Notes under the pieces: model-generated
Told to the model about the DNA's origin: nothing
What the model saw: the letters and a program-made list of their open reading frames with translations, nothing else
The model's database searches: none
Made by a program: the position numbers and the translations under genes
From: Acinetobacter sp. UBA801
Lineage (GTDB): Bacteria; Pseudomonadota; Gammaproteobacteria; Pseudomonadales; Moraxellaceae
Direction of reading: 5' to 3'
Length of the DNA: 64,000 bases
Assembly: GCA_002296655.1 (NCBI GenBank)
Contig: DBIN01000017.1
Span: 1 to 64,000 of the forward strand
In this document: positions 56,734-64,000 of the stretch, in pieces
How positions within the stretch are numbered: position 1 is the first letter of the stretch
How the letters are laid out: every line of letters starts with the position of its first letter

Positions 56734-57615
56734 ATGATTAAGAAAGCGATTTTACCCGTTGCAGGTTTAGGCACCCGTTTTCTGCCTGCCAGTAAAGCCA
56801 TTCCCAAAGAAATGGTCACCGTGGTTGACCGCCCAGCGATTGAATATGTAGTGCGCGAGGCAGTTGCAGCAGGGATTGAGCAAATTATTTTGGTGACCCA
56901 TTCCTCTAAAGCCTCCATTGAAAACTACTTTGACCGTAACTTTGAGTTAGAAACCACATTAGCACAAAAACAAAAACTGGATTTGCTCAAAGACATTACC
57001 GAAATTTTACCTGCGCATGTCAGTGTGGTGAGTGTACGTCAGCCACAACCTTTAGGCTTAGGGCATGCGGTTTTATGTGCTAAATCTGTGGTGGGCAATG
57101 AAGCCTTTGCGGTATTGCTACCCGATGTATTGGTTAAAGATGATGCTGCACAAAATGACTTGGCACGCATGATTCAGCGTTTTGAGCAGAGCCATGCCGC
57201 TCAGATTATGGTCGAAGCAGTGCCAAATCATCTGGTCGATCAATACGGTATTGTGGATGTTGCGACTACACCCGCAGAAGGTGAAAGTACCGTGATGCAG
57301 GGCATTGTAGAAAAGCCTGCAGTAGGCACGGCACCTTCTAATTTATCGGTAGTGGGGCGTTATGTCTTGCCTGCAGAAATTATGACTTTACTTGAAAACA
57401 CCCCTAAAGGGGCAGGCAATGAAATTCAATTGACCGATGCGATTGCCATGTTGCAGCAAAATAGTGTGGTGGAAGCTTACCGTATGCAAGGTCAGACTTT
57501 TGACTGTGGCAGCAAATTGGGTTACTTAAAAGCAGTGTTGCATTATGGGGTGGATCATCCAAAATTAGGGGATGATTTTAAAGCCTTGATTCAAGAGTTA
57601 AAGATTGAATCTTAA
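56734..57615 (+). CDS. galU: UTP-glucose-1-phosphate uridylyltransferase GalU
   Basis: A 293-residue enzyme that makes UDP-glucose. The signature VAGLGTRFLPASKAIPKEM is at about 9-27, and VLLPDVLV, GIVEKP and GNEIQLTDAI are intact. It begins the conserved precursor module (galU-ugd-gpi-gne1-pgm) at the right side of Acinetobacter capsule loci. About 300 bases of repeat DNA separate it from the next gene, so it may not be co-transcribed with it. Confidence 0.96.
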   Translation: MIKKAILPVAGLGTRFLPASKAIPKEMVTVVDRPAIEYVVREAVAAGIEQIILVTHSSKASIENYFDRNFELETTLAQKQKLDLLKDITEILPAHVSVVSVRQPQPLGLGHAVLCAKSVVGNEAFAVLLPDVLVKDDAAQNDLARMIQRFEQSHAAQIMVEAVPNHLVDQYGIVDVATTPAEGESTVMQGIVEKPAVGTAPSNLSVVGRYVLPAEIMTLLENTPKGAGNEIQLTDAIAMLQQNSVVEAYRMQGQTFDCGSKLGYLKAVLHYGVDHPKLGDDFKALIQELKIES

Positions 57616-57689
57616 AGGTGATTAAGGGGAAAAGTAGAAAATTCCTCCTCGCCTGCTTTCTTGCTCAGGGAGAAACGTTCATAACAAAC

Positions 57690-57770
57690 CCCTTGCTTGT
57701 GCGAACTTCCCCCTTTGAAAAAGGTGAGCCATGTATGGCGTAAGGTGAAGATTAAAACCTGAAAAGTTAT
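57690..57770. repeat. Mosaic repeat, inverted relative of the cluster near wzc
   Basis: GCTTGTGCGAACTTCCCC then CTTTGAAAA matches the reverse complement of 30271-30297 with one extra base. AGGTGAGCCATGTATGGCG then TAAGG matches the reverse complement of about 30216-30238 at 22 of 24 positions. AACCTGAAAAG is also shared. Module order differs between the two places. Confidence 0.8.
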
Positions 57771-57803
57771 TCATATATGATGTAGAAAAGGATGAAATAT
57801 AAA

Positions 57804-57873
57804 AATCCCTCCTAACCTCCCTTCTTACGCAAGAATTTAAAGCAGTGCTTAAACTCTTGCTCAGGGAGGAACC
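57804..57873. repeat. AATCCCTCCTAACCTCCC repeat with internal hairpin
   Basis: The left arm AATCCCTCCTAACCTCCCTT and right arm AGGGAGGAAC are those of the repeat that ends the DUF559 gene (29761-29798, read on the minus strand), but here they enclose an insert. The insert itself folds: GCAAGAATTTAA and TTAAACTCTTGC-like arms. A degenerate third copy may lie at about 57641-57675 (TTCCTCCTCGCC ... CAGGGAGAAA). Confidence 0.75.
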
Positions 57874-57915
57874 CACGTGAAATAAACAGCATCAACCAAT
57901 ACACAGGAACACATT

Positions 57916-59184
57916 TTGAAAGTCGCAGTCTTTGGAAAAACCCTCTATGCAGGCGTGATGTCTGCACTCTTGGCAGAATGTGGGCATCAAGTTTATTGGT
58001 GCGATATCTTTCAGGATGCTGCCCATCCACTCGAACAGCAACATCTCAGCTTTCAAGACCAAGCCTTGAGCCTGTTATTACAACAACAATGCAGCAAAGG
58101 CTTTTTAAACTATTGTGATTTTTCTGAATTACCTTTAGATGTGGATGTGTATCTACTTAGTTTGAACCCGACTGAAGAAGCCCATGCTGGGACAGTCTTG
58201 GGGCAGTTGCAACAACGTCCGATCATTCACCCTAAATTGATGATCAATGCCTCGACTTTGGGCTTAAATGGCACACAGCGCCTGCAAAAAATCTTGCCAC
58301 AAGATGACTGGATGTATTTACCCGACATGATTCAAGAGGGCAATGCCATTCAAAGTATGACCCGCGCACAGCAACTCACGGTGGGTTGTGAAAATGAACG
58401 TGCGCAAGTCAAACTCAAAGAATTACTCCGTCCTTTATTTCCACGTGCACAGCAATATCTCTTTATGCCCGTGTTGGATGCAGAATTTACCAAACTGAGT
58501 ATTTCAGGCATGTTGGCAACCCGTATCAGTTATATCAATGACTTGGCGGTGGTGGCAGAAAAACTGGGAATTGATATTGAGCATGTGCGGCAGGGTATGG
58601 CGGCAGATAGCCGTATTGGTGCATCGTATATGTATCCTGGTGCGGGGTTTGGTGGTGAAAACTTTAGCCATGATATTCAGACTCTGGCCAGTACCGTATC
58701 CACCACAGGGGTAAAAAGTCAGCTGTTGGCACAGGTTTGGGATATTAACGAACAACAAAAAGAACTCTTGTTTAGAAAGCTATGGAATTATTATCAGGGC
58801 GATTTAAACGGCAAAACTGTGGCCATTTGGGGCGCAGCCTTTAAAGAAAATACCGCACGGGTGCAACATTCCCCCATTCATGTGATGTTACCTGCGTTGT
58901 GGGCGCAGGGTGTGACGGTCAAATTGCATGACCCACAAGCCTTGCCTGAAATTGTGGCACAGTATGGTCAGCGCGATGATCTGATTTTATGCGCAGACCA
59001 ATATCAAGCGGTAGAGGGGGCATCGGCATTATGTGTGCTGACCGCGTGGAAACAATATTGGAGTTTGGATTATCCAACTTTGTTGCAGCAGATGCAGCAT
59101 CCGCTGATTTTGGATGGTCGTAATATTTATGATCCTGAGTTTGTGAAGGCACAAGGTTTTGCTTATATGGGAGTCGGTCGCTAA
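57916..59184 (+). CDS. ugd: UDP-glucose dehydrogenase homologue (Ugd position) with altered catalytic site
   Basis: A 422-residue protein of the UDP-glucose/GDP-mannose dehydrogenase superfamily, in the place where Acinetobacter capsule loci carry ugd. It starts at TTG (57916) after AGGAAC. Alignment by eye with canonical motifs shows key changes: [10 protein letters not shown] (244-253) has Asn249 where the catalytic Cys belongs and His252 for Lys; Ser197 stands for the catalytic Asn in the helix after Lys193; LPDMIQEG (135-142) has Asp for Glu; and [12 protein letters not shown] lacks the usual D-D and R. The overall fold and length are kept. It may be a divergent or inactive dehydrogenase. 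The stop overlaps the gpi start. Confidence 0.8.
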   Translation: MKVAVFGKTLYAGVMSALLAECGHQVYWCDIFQDAAHPLEQQHLSFQDQALSLLLQQQCSKGFLNYCDFSELPLDVDVYLLSLNPTEEAHAGTVLGQLQQRPIIHPKLMINASTLGLNGTQRLQKILPQDDWMYLPDMIQEGNAIQSMTRAQQLTVGCENERAQVKLKELLRPLFPRAQQYLFMPVLDAEFTKLSISGMLATRISYINDLAVVAEKLGIDIEHVRQGMAADSRIGASYMYPGAGFGGENFSHDIQTLASTVSTTGVKSQLLAQVWDINEQQKELLFRKLWNYYQGDLNGKTVAIWGAAFKENTARVQHSPIHVMLPALWAQGVTVKLHDPQALPEIVAQYGQRDDLILCADQYQAVEGASALCVLTAWKQYWSLDYPTLLQQMQHPLILDGRNIYDPEFVKAQGFAYMGVGR

Positions 59185-60899
59185 TGATGGGTACCACAAC
59201 ATCACAGGCAAATAATCAGCCACAGCAAACCGCCTTGCAGCAATTACAACAATTGCAACAACAGTTTCAGCAGCTGCATTTAAATCAGCTGTTTGCTCAA
59301 GATCCACAGCGTTTTCAGCGTTTCTCGGTGGCTTTGGACAGTGTGCTGTTTGATTATAGCAAGCATCGGATTGATGCCAACGTGTTGCAGACCCTGGTTC
59401 AGTTTGCACAACAGAGTCAGCTTGCTGAGTGGATTGGACGTTTATTTTCAACGGCAACGGGCTCAGAGAAAATCAACTATACCGAACAGCGCGATGCGAT
59501 GCATTGGGCTTTGCGTTTGCCTGCGACTAGCACAGCAGCAAGCGCTTCCGAACAGCCCGATGCCTACGCTGCATTGACTGAGCAAGTACATACCCAGCTT
59601 GAGCGTATGTATGCCTTGGTGGAAAAAATCCATGCAGGCCAATACCGTGGTGCCACGGGTGAAGTGATTCAGGATGTGGTTAATATTGGTGTGGGTGGCT
59701 CAGATTTAGGCCCCTTGATGGTGACCCAAGCCTTATCTGATTTTAAAGTGGCAACTGAAAAACCACTGAATGTACATTTTGTGTCTACCATGGATGGCAG
59801 CCAGCTATCCGAATTGCTGCATCGTCTGCGTCCTGAAACCACTTTATTTATTATTTCGTCCAAGTCTTTTGGCACCATTGATACCTTATCCAATGCGCAA
59901 ACGGTGAAACAATGGCTAGAAAAGGCCTTGGGTACACATGCGCAAATTCTGAAACATCACTTTATTGGGGTATCCACCAAAGCTGATAAAATGACCGCTT
60001 GGGGCATTTGTCCTGAAAATCAGCTTTTGCTTTGGGATTGGGTCGGTGGCCGCTATTCATTGTGGTCATGTATTGGTCTACCGATAGCTTTAACCATTGG
60101 TGTAGAAGGTTTTAAACAGTTTTTAGCGGGTGCACATGCGGTTGATCAGCATTTTCAAACGGCTGCATTTGATCAGAACATTCCAGTGCTGATGGGCTTG
60201 CTGGGGGTGTGGAATAACAACTTCCTGAATATTCAGACTCATGCGGTCTTGCCTTATGATGGACGTTTAAAATACTTTGCCTCTTATTTACAGCAGTTGG
60301 AAATGGAGTCCAATGGTAAATCCATTCAGCGTAATGGCGAGGCGGTTAGCTTGGATACTTGCCCGATTGTTTGGGGGGAGGTTGGTCCGAATGCACAGCA
60401 TGCGTTCTATCAATTGTTGCATCAAGGGACGCATGCGGTTAGCTGCGATTTTATTGCCCCTGTGCAGCGTTATAATGCCAATCAATTTACTTATGTCGAA
60501 AATGCTGAGGCTTTGGTGGAGCAGCACCATTTGGCCTTGTCCAACTGCTTGGCACAGTCGCGGCTTTTGGCCTTTGGCAATCAGGCCTTAGATCAGCAGG
60601 AATTAGATGGCTTAGCGGCGTATAAGCAGTACAGTGGTAATCAGCCAAGTAGCAGTATTTTATTGCAAGAACTCAATCCGTATAGCTTGGGCATGTTGAT
60701 TGCTTTGTATGAACACAAAGTCTTTGTACAATCGGTGCTGTGGAATATCAATCCCTTTGACCAATGGGGCGTAGAAAAAGGCAAGGAAATTGCCAATCAG
60801 TTATTACCTATTTTAAATGGGCAGCAACAGGATTTATCTGCACTCGATGCATCGACCCAAGGTTTATTAAAAATTTTATTAGGAAAAATAGATGGCTAA
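59184..60899 (+). CDS. gpi: Glucose-6-phosphate isomerase
   Basis: A 571-residue isomerase of glucose-6-phosphate and fructose-6-phosphate. The SIS-fold motifs [12 protein letters not shown] and [27 protein letters not shown] and the C-terminal [15 protein letters not shown] are intact. The N-terminus begins with a glutamine-rich stretch (about residues 8-36), and the protein is somewhat longer than E. coli Pgi (549). Its ATG shares a base with the preceding stop; a second ATG three bases later is equally possible. It overlaps gne1 by eight bases. It connects central metabolism with capsule precursor supply. Confidence 0.95.
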   Translation: MMGTTTSQANNQPQQTALQQLQQLQQQFQQLHLNQLFAQDPQRFQRFSVALDSVLFDYSKHRIDANVLQTLVQFAQQSQLAEWIGRLFSTATGSEKINYTEQRDAMHWALRLPATSTAASASEQPDAYAALTEQVHTQLERMYALVEKIHAGQYRGATGEVIQDVVNIGVGGSDLGPLMVTQALSDFKVATEKPLNVHFVSTMDGSQLSELLHRLRPETTLFIISSKSFGTIDTLSNAQTVKQWLEKALGTHAQILKHHFIGVSTKADKMTAWGICPENQLLLWDWVGGRYSLWSCIGLPIALTIGVEGFKQFLAGAHAVDQHFQTAAFDQNIPVLMGLLGVWNNNFLNIQTHAVLPYDGRLKYFASYLQQLEMESNGKSIQRNGEAVSLDTCPIVWGEVGPNAQHAFYQLLHQGTHAVSCDFIAPVQRYNANQFTYVENAEALVEQHHLALSNCLAQSRLLAFGNQALDQQELDGLAAYKQYSGNQPSSSILLQELNPYSLGMLIALYEHKVFVQSVLWNINPFDQWGVEKGKEIANQLLPILNGQQQDLSALDASTQGLLKILLGKIDG

Positions 60900-61917
60900 T
60901 ATTTTAGTCACAGGCGGTGCGGGCTATATCGGTTCACATACCTGTGTCGAGTTGCTGAATGCAGGGCACAGCGTGGTGGTGCTAGATAATTTATCCAATA
61001 GCTCGGCAGAGTCATTGGCGCGGGTGCAACAATTGACAGCTAAACCCTTGCAGTTTATTCAGGGCGATATCCGTGATGCTGCTGCTTTGGATGCTGTGTT
61101 TGAGGAACATCAAATTGATGCAGTGATTCATTTTGCAGGACTTAAAGCAGTGGGAGAAAGCCAACAAATTCCACTGAGCTATTTTGATAACAATATTGCG
61201 GGTTCAATTAGCTTGATGCAGGCGATGCAACGCGCGCATGTGTTTACACTGGTGTTTAGTTCATCGGCTACAGTATATGATGAAGCCAATATTTCGCCGT
61301 TGAATGAAGATATGCCAACGGGTATGCCAAGCAATAACTATGGCTATACCAAGCTGATTGTGGAACAGCTTTTACAAAAAGCAGCCCTTGCCGATGCACG
61401 TTGGTCGATTGCGCTATTGCGTTATTTTAATCCTGTGGGGGCGCATAAAAGTGGCTGCATTGGCGAAGACCCACAAGGTATTCCAAATAATTTAATGCCT
61501 TATGTCACCCAAGTGGCGGTGGGACGTCGTGAAAAACTGTCAATTTTTGGGCAGGATTATGCTACGCCAGATGGTACAGGCGTGCGAGATTATATTCATG
61601 TGGTCGATTTGGCCAATGCGCATTTATGTGCCTTGAATAACCGTTTGACTGCACAGGGTTGCCGTGCTTGGAATATTGGTACAGGCAATGGGATTTCGGT
61701 GCTGCAAGTGAAGAATACTTTTGAACAGGTCAATGGTGTGCAGATTCCATTTGAGTTTGCACCACGTCGTGAAGGCGATGTGGCGACCTCTTTTGCAGAT
61801 AATAGCCGCGCCGTGCAAGAACTGGGCTGGACACCACAATATGGCCTAGAAGATATGTTGGCTGATAGTTGGAACTGGCAAAAGCAGAATCCGAATGGTT
61901 ATCGTCAAGATGAATGA
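60892..61917 (+). CDS. gne1: UDP-glucose/UDP-GlcNAc 4-epimerase Gne1
   Basis: A 341-residue GalE-type SDR epimerase interconverting UDP-Glc/UDP-Gal and probably UDP-GlcNAc/UDP-GalNAc. The NAD motif [11 protein letters not shown] is at 7-17. The catalytic residues are in SSSATVYD (Ser) and [11 protein letters not shown] (Tyr-x3-Lys). In Acinetobacter this position is called gne1 and supplies UDP-GalNAc, which Gna could oxidise. It is last on the plus strand before a bidirectional terminator. Confidence 0.92.
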   Translation: MANILVTGGAGYIGSHTCVELLNAGHSVVVLDNLSNSSAESLARVQQLTAKPLQFIQGDIRDAAALDAVFEEHQIDAVIHFAGLKAVGESQQIPLSYFDNNIAGSISLMQAMQRAHVFTLVFSSSATVYDEANISPLNEDMPTGMPSNNYGYTKLIVEQLLQKAALADARWSIALLRYFNPVGAHKSGCIGEDPQGIPNNLMPYVTQVAVGRREKLSIFGQDYATPDGTGVRDYIHVVDLANAHLCALNNRLTAQGCRAWNIGTGNGISVLQVKNTFEQVNGVQIPFEFAPRREGDVATSFADNSRAVQELGWTPQYGLEDMLADSWNWQKQNPNGYRQDE

Positions 61918-61953
61918 TTCTAGCCATACACTCAGCCACAAGGTTTAGAGCAT

Positions 61954-61985
61954 AAAAAAGGGAGTCAGTTTTGACTCCCTTTTTT
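61954..61985. terminator. Bidirectional terminator between gne1 and pgm
   Basis: A perfect 14-bp stem AAAAAAGGGAGTCA / TGACTCCCTTTTTT around GTTT. The convergent position and the A-run/T-run pair let it stop transcripts from both sides. It marks the end of the long plus-strand capsule operon. Confidence 0.95.
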
Positions 61986-62005
61986 ATATTGCTTTGATTT
62001 TCAGA

Positions 62006-63376
62006 TTAAGCTTGAATCAATTGTGTCAACTCATCCACATAATCCTGCATTGGGCGTGGGTTTTGATCACGACGGCTTTCAATATTTAAGCGTAATAAAG
62101 GCTCGGTATTTGAAGCACGCACATTAAAACGCCATGTACCAAAGTCTAGACTCACGCCATCGGTTTGATCAATCGTTGGGTTTTGGCTGGCATAATGCTC
62201 AAAGATTTTTTGGATGGTGGCTTGAGTATCAGCCACTTTAAAGTTAATTTCGCCCGAACATGGGAACTTGGCAATCATTTCTTCGACTAGACTCGATAGC
62301 GATTGTCCTGTTTCAGACAACACAGAAAGCACCAATAACCAGGGAATCATGCCGCTGTCACAATAGGCAAAATCACGAAAATAGTGGTGTGCACTCATTT
62401 CACCGCCGTAAACAGCATTGTGTTCACGCATTACATCTTTAATAAAGGCATGCCCAGATTTAGATTGAATCGCTTCACCCTGATATTGCGCGACCACATC
62501 AAAGGTATTCCAGACCAAGCGCGGGTCATGCACGATTTTTTCGCCTGTTTGTTTGAGCAAAAACGCCTGTGCCAATAAGCCGACAATATAATAGCCTTCA
62601 ATAAACTGGCCTTTTTCATCGAATAAGAAACAGCGGTCAAAGTCACCATCCCACGCAATGCCCATGTCGGCTTGATGCTCTAGTACGGCATTGCGGGTGC
62701 TATCACGGTTTTCCACTAAAATTGGGTTCGGGATACCATTGGGGAAAGTACCATCGGCATCATTGTGAATTTTGACCAATTCTACGGGGATATTCAGGGA
62801 TTGGAATTTTTGCTCAATCGCATCGACCACATGCCCTGCAGCGCCATTGCCTGCATTCATGACCAGTTTCATTGGGCGAATTTTGCTAGGCTCGATATAA
62901 GTCATTAAATGTTCAATAAATTCAGGCAAAATATTGTAGCTTTGAACGCTACCTTTGTGCTCAACTGGGGTAAATTCGCCTGATTCTGCCAAAGCCTGAA
63001 TGTCTTTTAAACCTGTATCGGCACTAATCGGACGTGCATTTTCACGTACCAGTTTCATGCCGTTGTAGTCCATGGGGTTATGGCTAGCAGTCACTTCAAT
63101 GCCACCTTGCACGTCTAAATGGAAAGCTGCGAAATAGACTTCTTCTGTACCTGTCATGCCCAAATCTAGCACATTGACCCCTGCATCATTTAACCCACGA
63201 ATGGTGGCTTGCTTTAAGCTTTCGCTGCTGAGACGGATATCGCAGCCAATTGCAACGGTTTTGGGTTGGTAAATTTGTCCGTAAGCACGACCAATTTTAT
63301 AGGCAATCTCTTCATTGAGTTCTGTGCCTAATTTTCCGCGAATGTCATAGGCTTTAAAACAGGTGATTTTGCTCAT
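62006..63376 (-). CDS. pgm: Phosphoglucomutase/phosphomannomutase
   Basis: A 456-residue alpha-D-phosphohexomutase (AlgC/ManB type) that interconverts hexose 1- and 6-phosphates. The phosphoserine is in [17 protein letters not shown], the metal loop is [12 protein letters not shown], the sugar-binding segment is [13 protein letters not shown] and the phosphate-binding loop [14 protein letters not shown] is near the C-terminus. It is convergent with gne1, as in A. baumannii capsule loci where it closes the precursor module. It would supply glucose-1-phosphate for GalU. Confidence 0.96.
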   Translation of the reverse strand: MSKITCFKAYDIRGKLGTELNEEIAYKIGRAYGQIYQPKTVAIGCDIRLSSESLKQATIRGLNDAGVNVLDLGMTGTEEVYFAAFHLDVQGGIEVTASHNPMDYNGMKLVRENARPISADTGLKDIQALAESGEFTPVEHKGSVQSYNILPEFIEHLMTYIEPSKIRPMKLVMNAGNGAAGHVVDAIEQKFQSLNIPVELVKIHNDADGTFPNGIPNPILVENRDSTRNAVLEHQADMGIAWDGDFDRCFLFDEKGQFIEGYYIVGLLAQAFLLKQTGEKIVHDPRLVWNTFDVVAQYQGEAIQSKSGHAFIKDVMREHNAVYGGEMSAHHYFRDFAYCDSGMIPWLLVLSVLSETGQSLSSLVEEMIAKFPCSGEINFKVADTQATIQKIFEHYASQNPTIDQTDGVSLDFGTWRFNVRASNTEPLLRLNIESRRDQNPRPMQDYVDELTQLIQA

Positions 63377-63587
63377 GTATTATCCTGAATATTTGGAAAA
63401 GTCGTATTGCTGCCTATGATAATCGAACTATGTGCAATCTGCTGTACAGAATAGAAGATCAATTGCTTGAAGATGTTTCAGATCAAAGACCATGGATGAG
63501 AAAAGGTGTTGTGATGGCAAGGGTGTTTTTTATTGAGTGAAGTTGGTTAAAATACGGCTCAGACTTATGTGTTCGATATGATTGAAG

Positions 63588-64000
63588 ATGAAATTACAGA
63601 AAAGTACTTTAGAGCCAGAGCAGAAACTTTCTGCGCCACAGAAAAAATTTCAGAAATTATGCCAAAAAATTGAGCAGGAACAGCTACGTTTGAATGAATG
63701 GCAGACCGCACAAGCCGATATTCAGGCACGTGCCAGCCGTGAAATTTTACCGACTTATGCGCAATTGCGTGAAGTTATATTTCAGCAAATTCAACAATTG
63801 CTTCAGCAAAAACAGCAAAAAATGACGGCAGCCCAGCAAACTAAGCTGGATCAAAAAATTGAGCAACTCAGTTTACAACTTTTGGATTCGCAGCAGATGT
63901 CTGCCGAACAAGTTCAGTTTTTAACAGAATTGCTGAATCATTATGGCTATGATTTTGAGCGGCCAGACTTAGATGATCTAGATGAGATGTTTGAGGCTAA
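63588..64000 (+). CDS. Glutamine-rich coiled-coil protein, 5' part (cut by window edge)
   Basis: An ATG at 63588 opens a frame that stays open to the window end (137 codons). The product starts MKLQKSTLEPEQKLSAPQKK and is rich in Gln, Leu and Glu with heptad-like spacing (IEQEQLRLNEWQTAQADIQAR, FQQIQQLLQQKQQKM), so a long coiled coil is likely. An acidic stretch RPDLDDLDEMFEA follows at the cut. No signal peptide is seen. The rest of the gene, and thus any domain that would identify it, lies outside the window. In A. baumannii the gene beyond pgm is lldP, which this is not. Confidence 0.7.
   Translation, partial: MKLQKSTLEPEQKLSAPQKKFQKLCQKIEQEQLRLNEWQTAQADIQARASREILPTYAQLREVIFQQIQQLLQQKQQKMTAAQQTKLDQKIEQLSLQLLDSQQMSAEQVQFLTELLNHYGYDFERPDLDDLDEMFEA

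Larger units (their letters stand above)
57616..57915. other. Repeat-filled interval between galU and the ugd-position gene
   Basis: No gene. It is packed with relatives of the repeats found near wzc (listed separately) and ends in AGGAAC, the ribosome site for the TTG-started next gene. It interrupts a module that is usually compact. Confidence 0.7.

Overview
The window looks like a chromosomal segment of an Acinetobacter species that is probably not A. baumannii. The basis is AT-rich gammaproteobacterial coding sequence and an Acinetobacter-style Wzx/Wzy capsule (K) locus with the characteristic right-hand block galU-ugd-gpi-gne1-pgm and left-hand block wza-wzb-wzc. The left flank (dapB, a START-domain gene, wzi, a DUF559 gene) is not the fkpA flank known from A. 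baumannii, and the gene after pgm is not lldP. The genus call is from remembered gene content and order; no search was run. LAYOUT: (1) 1-676 is the end of an rRNA operon: 3' part of 23S, spacer, 5S, strong terminator. (2) 757-19042 is housekeeping: a beta-barrel outer-membrane protein, an aldehyde dehydrogenase, a sodium:amino-acid symporter with its tiny MetS-like partner, fmt-rsmB, two different dihydroxy-acid dehydratases, a duplicated thioredoxin-fold gene overlapping an AroQ-type chorismate mutase, a small ribbon-helix-helix regulator with a lysine-rich micro-protein, a uracil permease and ppc. (3) 19043-24082 is a TetR-controlled two-gene RND efflux system with a near-perfect palindromic operator. 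(4) 24191-28111 carries a small membrane protein, dnaJ, a secreted acidic protein, dapB and a START-domain protein. (5) 28204-63376 is the capsule region. (6) A coiled-coil gene starts at 63588 and runs off the window. CAPSULE LOGIC: wza-wzb-wzc and wzi (minus strand) are the export and surface-assembly machinery. The plus-strand cluster begins with gna (UDP-HexNAc 6-dehydrogenase), then a tightly coupled seven-gene set (legB, legC, legG, legI, an acetyltransferase, ptmE, legF) that matches the GDP-sugar route to a CMP-activated 5,7-diamino nonulosonic acid of the legionaminic type. A KpsS-like transferase follows, then wzx, wzy and a GT4 transferase. fnlA-fnlB-fnlC make UDP-L-FucNAc and are followed by a second GT4. 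A 4-ketoreductase, the initiating transferase itrB, a short acetyltransferase and gdr make and prime with UDP-D-FucNAc or UDP-D-QuiNAc. galU, ugd, gpi, gne1 and pgm supply precursors. Three non-initiating transferases plus ItrB predict a repeat unit of about four sugars, with one nonulosonic acid, one L-FucNAc and one D-FucNAc/D-QuiNAc. MOST UNUSUAL POINTS: the gene in the ugd position lacks the catalytic Cys, Asn and Lys of UDP-sugar dehydrogenases; mosaic palindromic repeats flank the capsule genes in opposite orientation, and one supplies the stop codon of the DUF559 endonuclease-like gene; a ribbon-helix-helix gene has a perfect inverted repeat over its predicted -10 box and precedes a 37-residue lysine-rich protein; and two dihydroxy-acid dehydratases with different cluster cysteine patterns lie next to each other.
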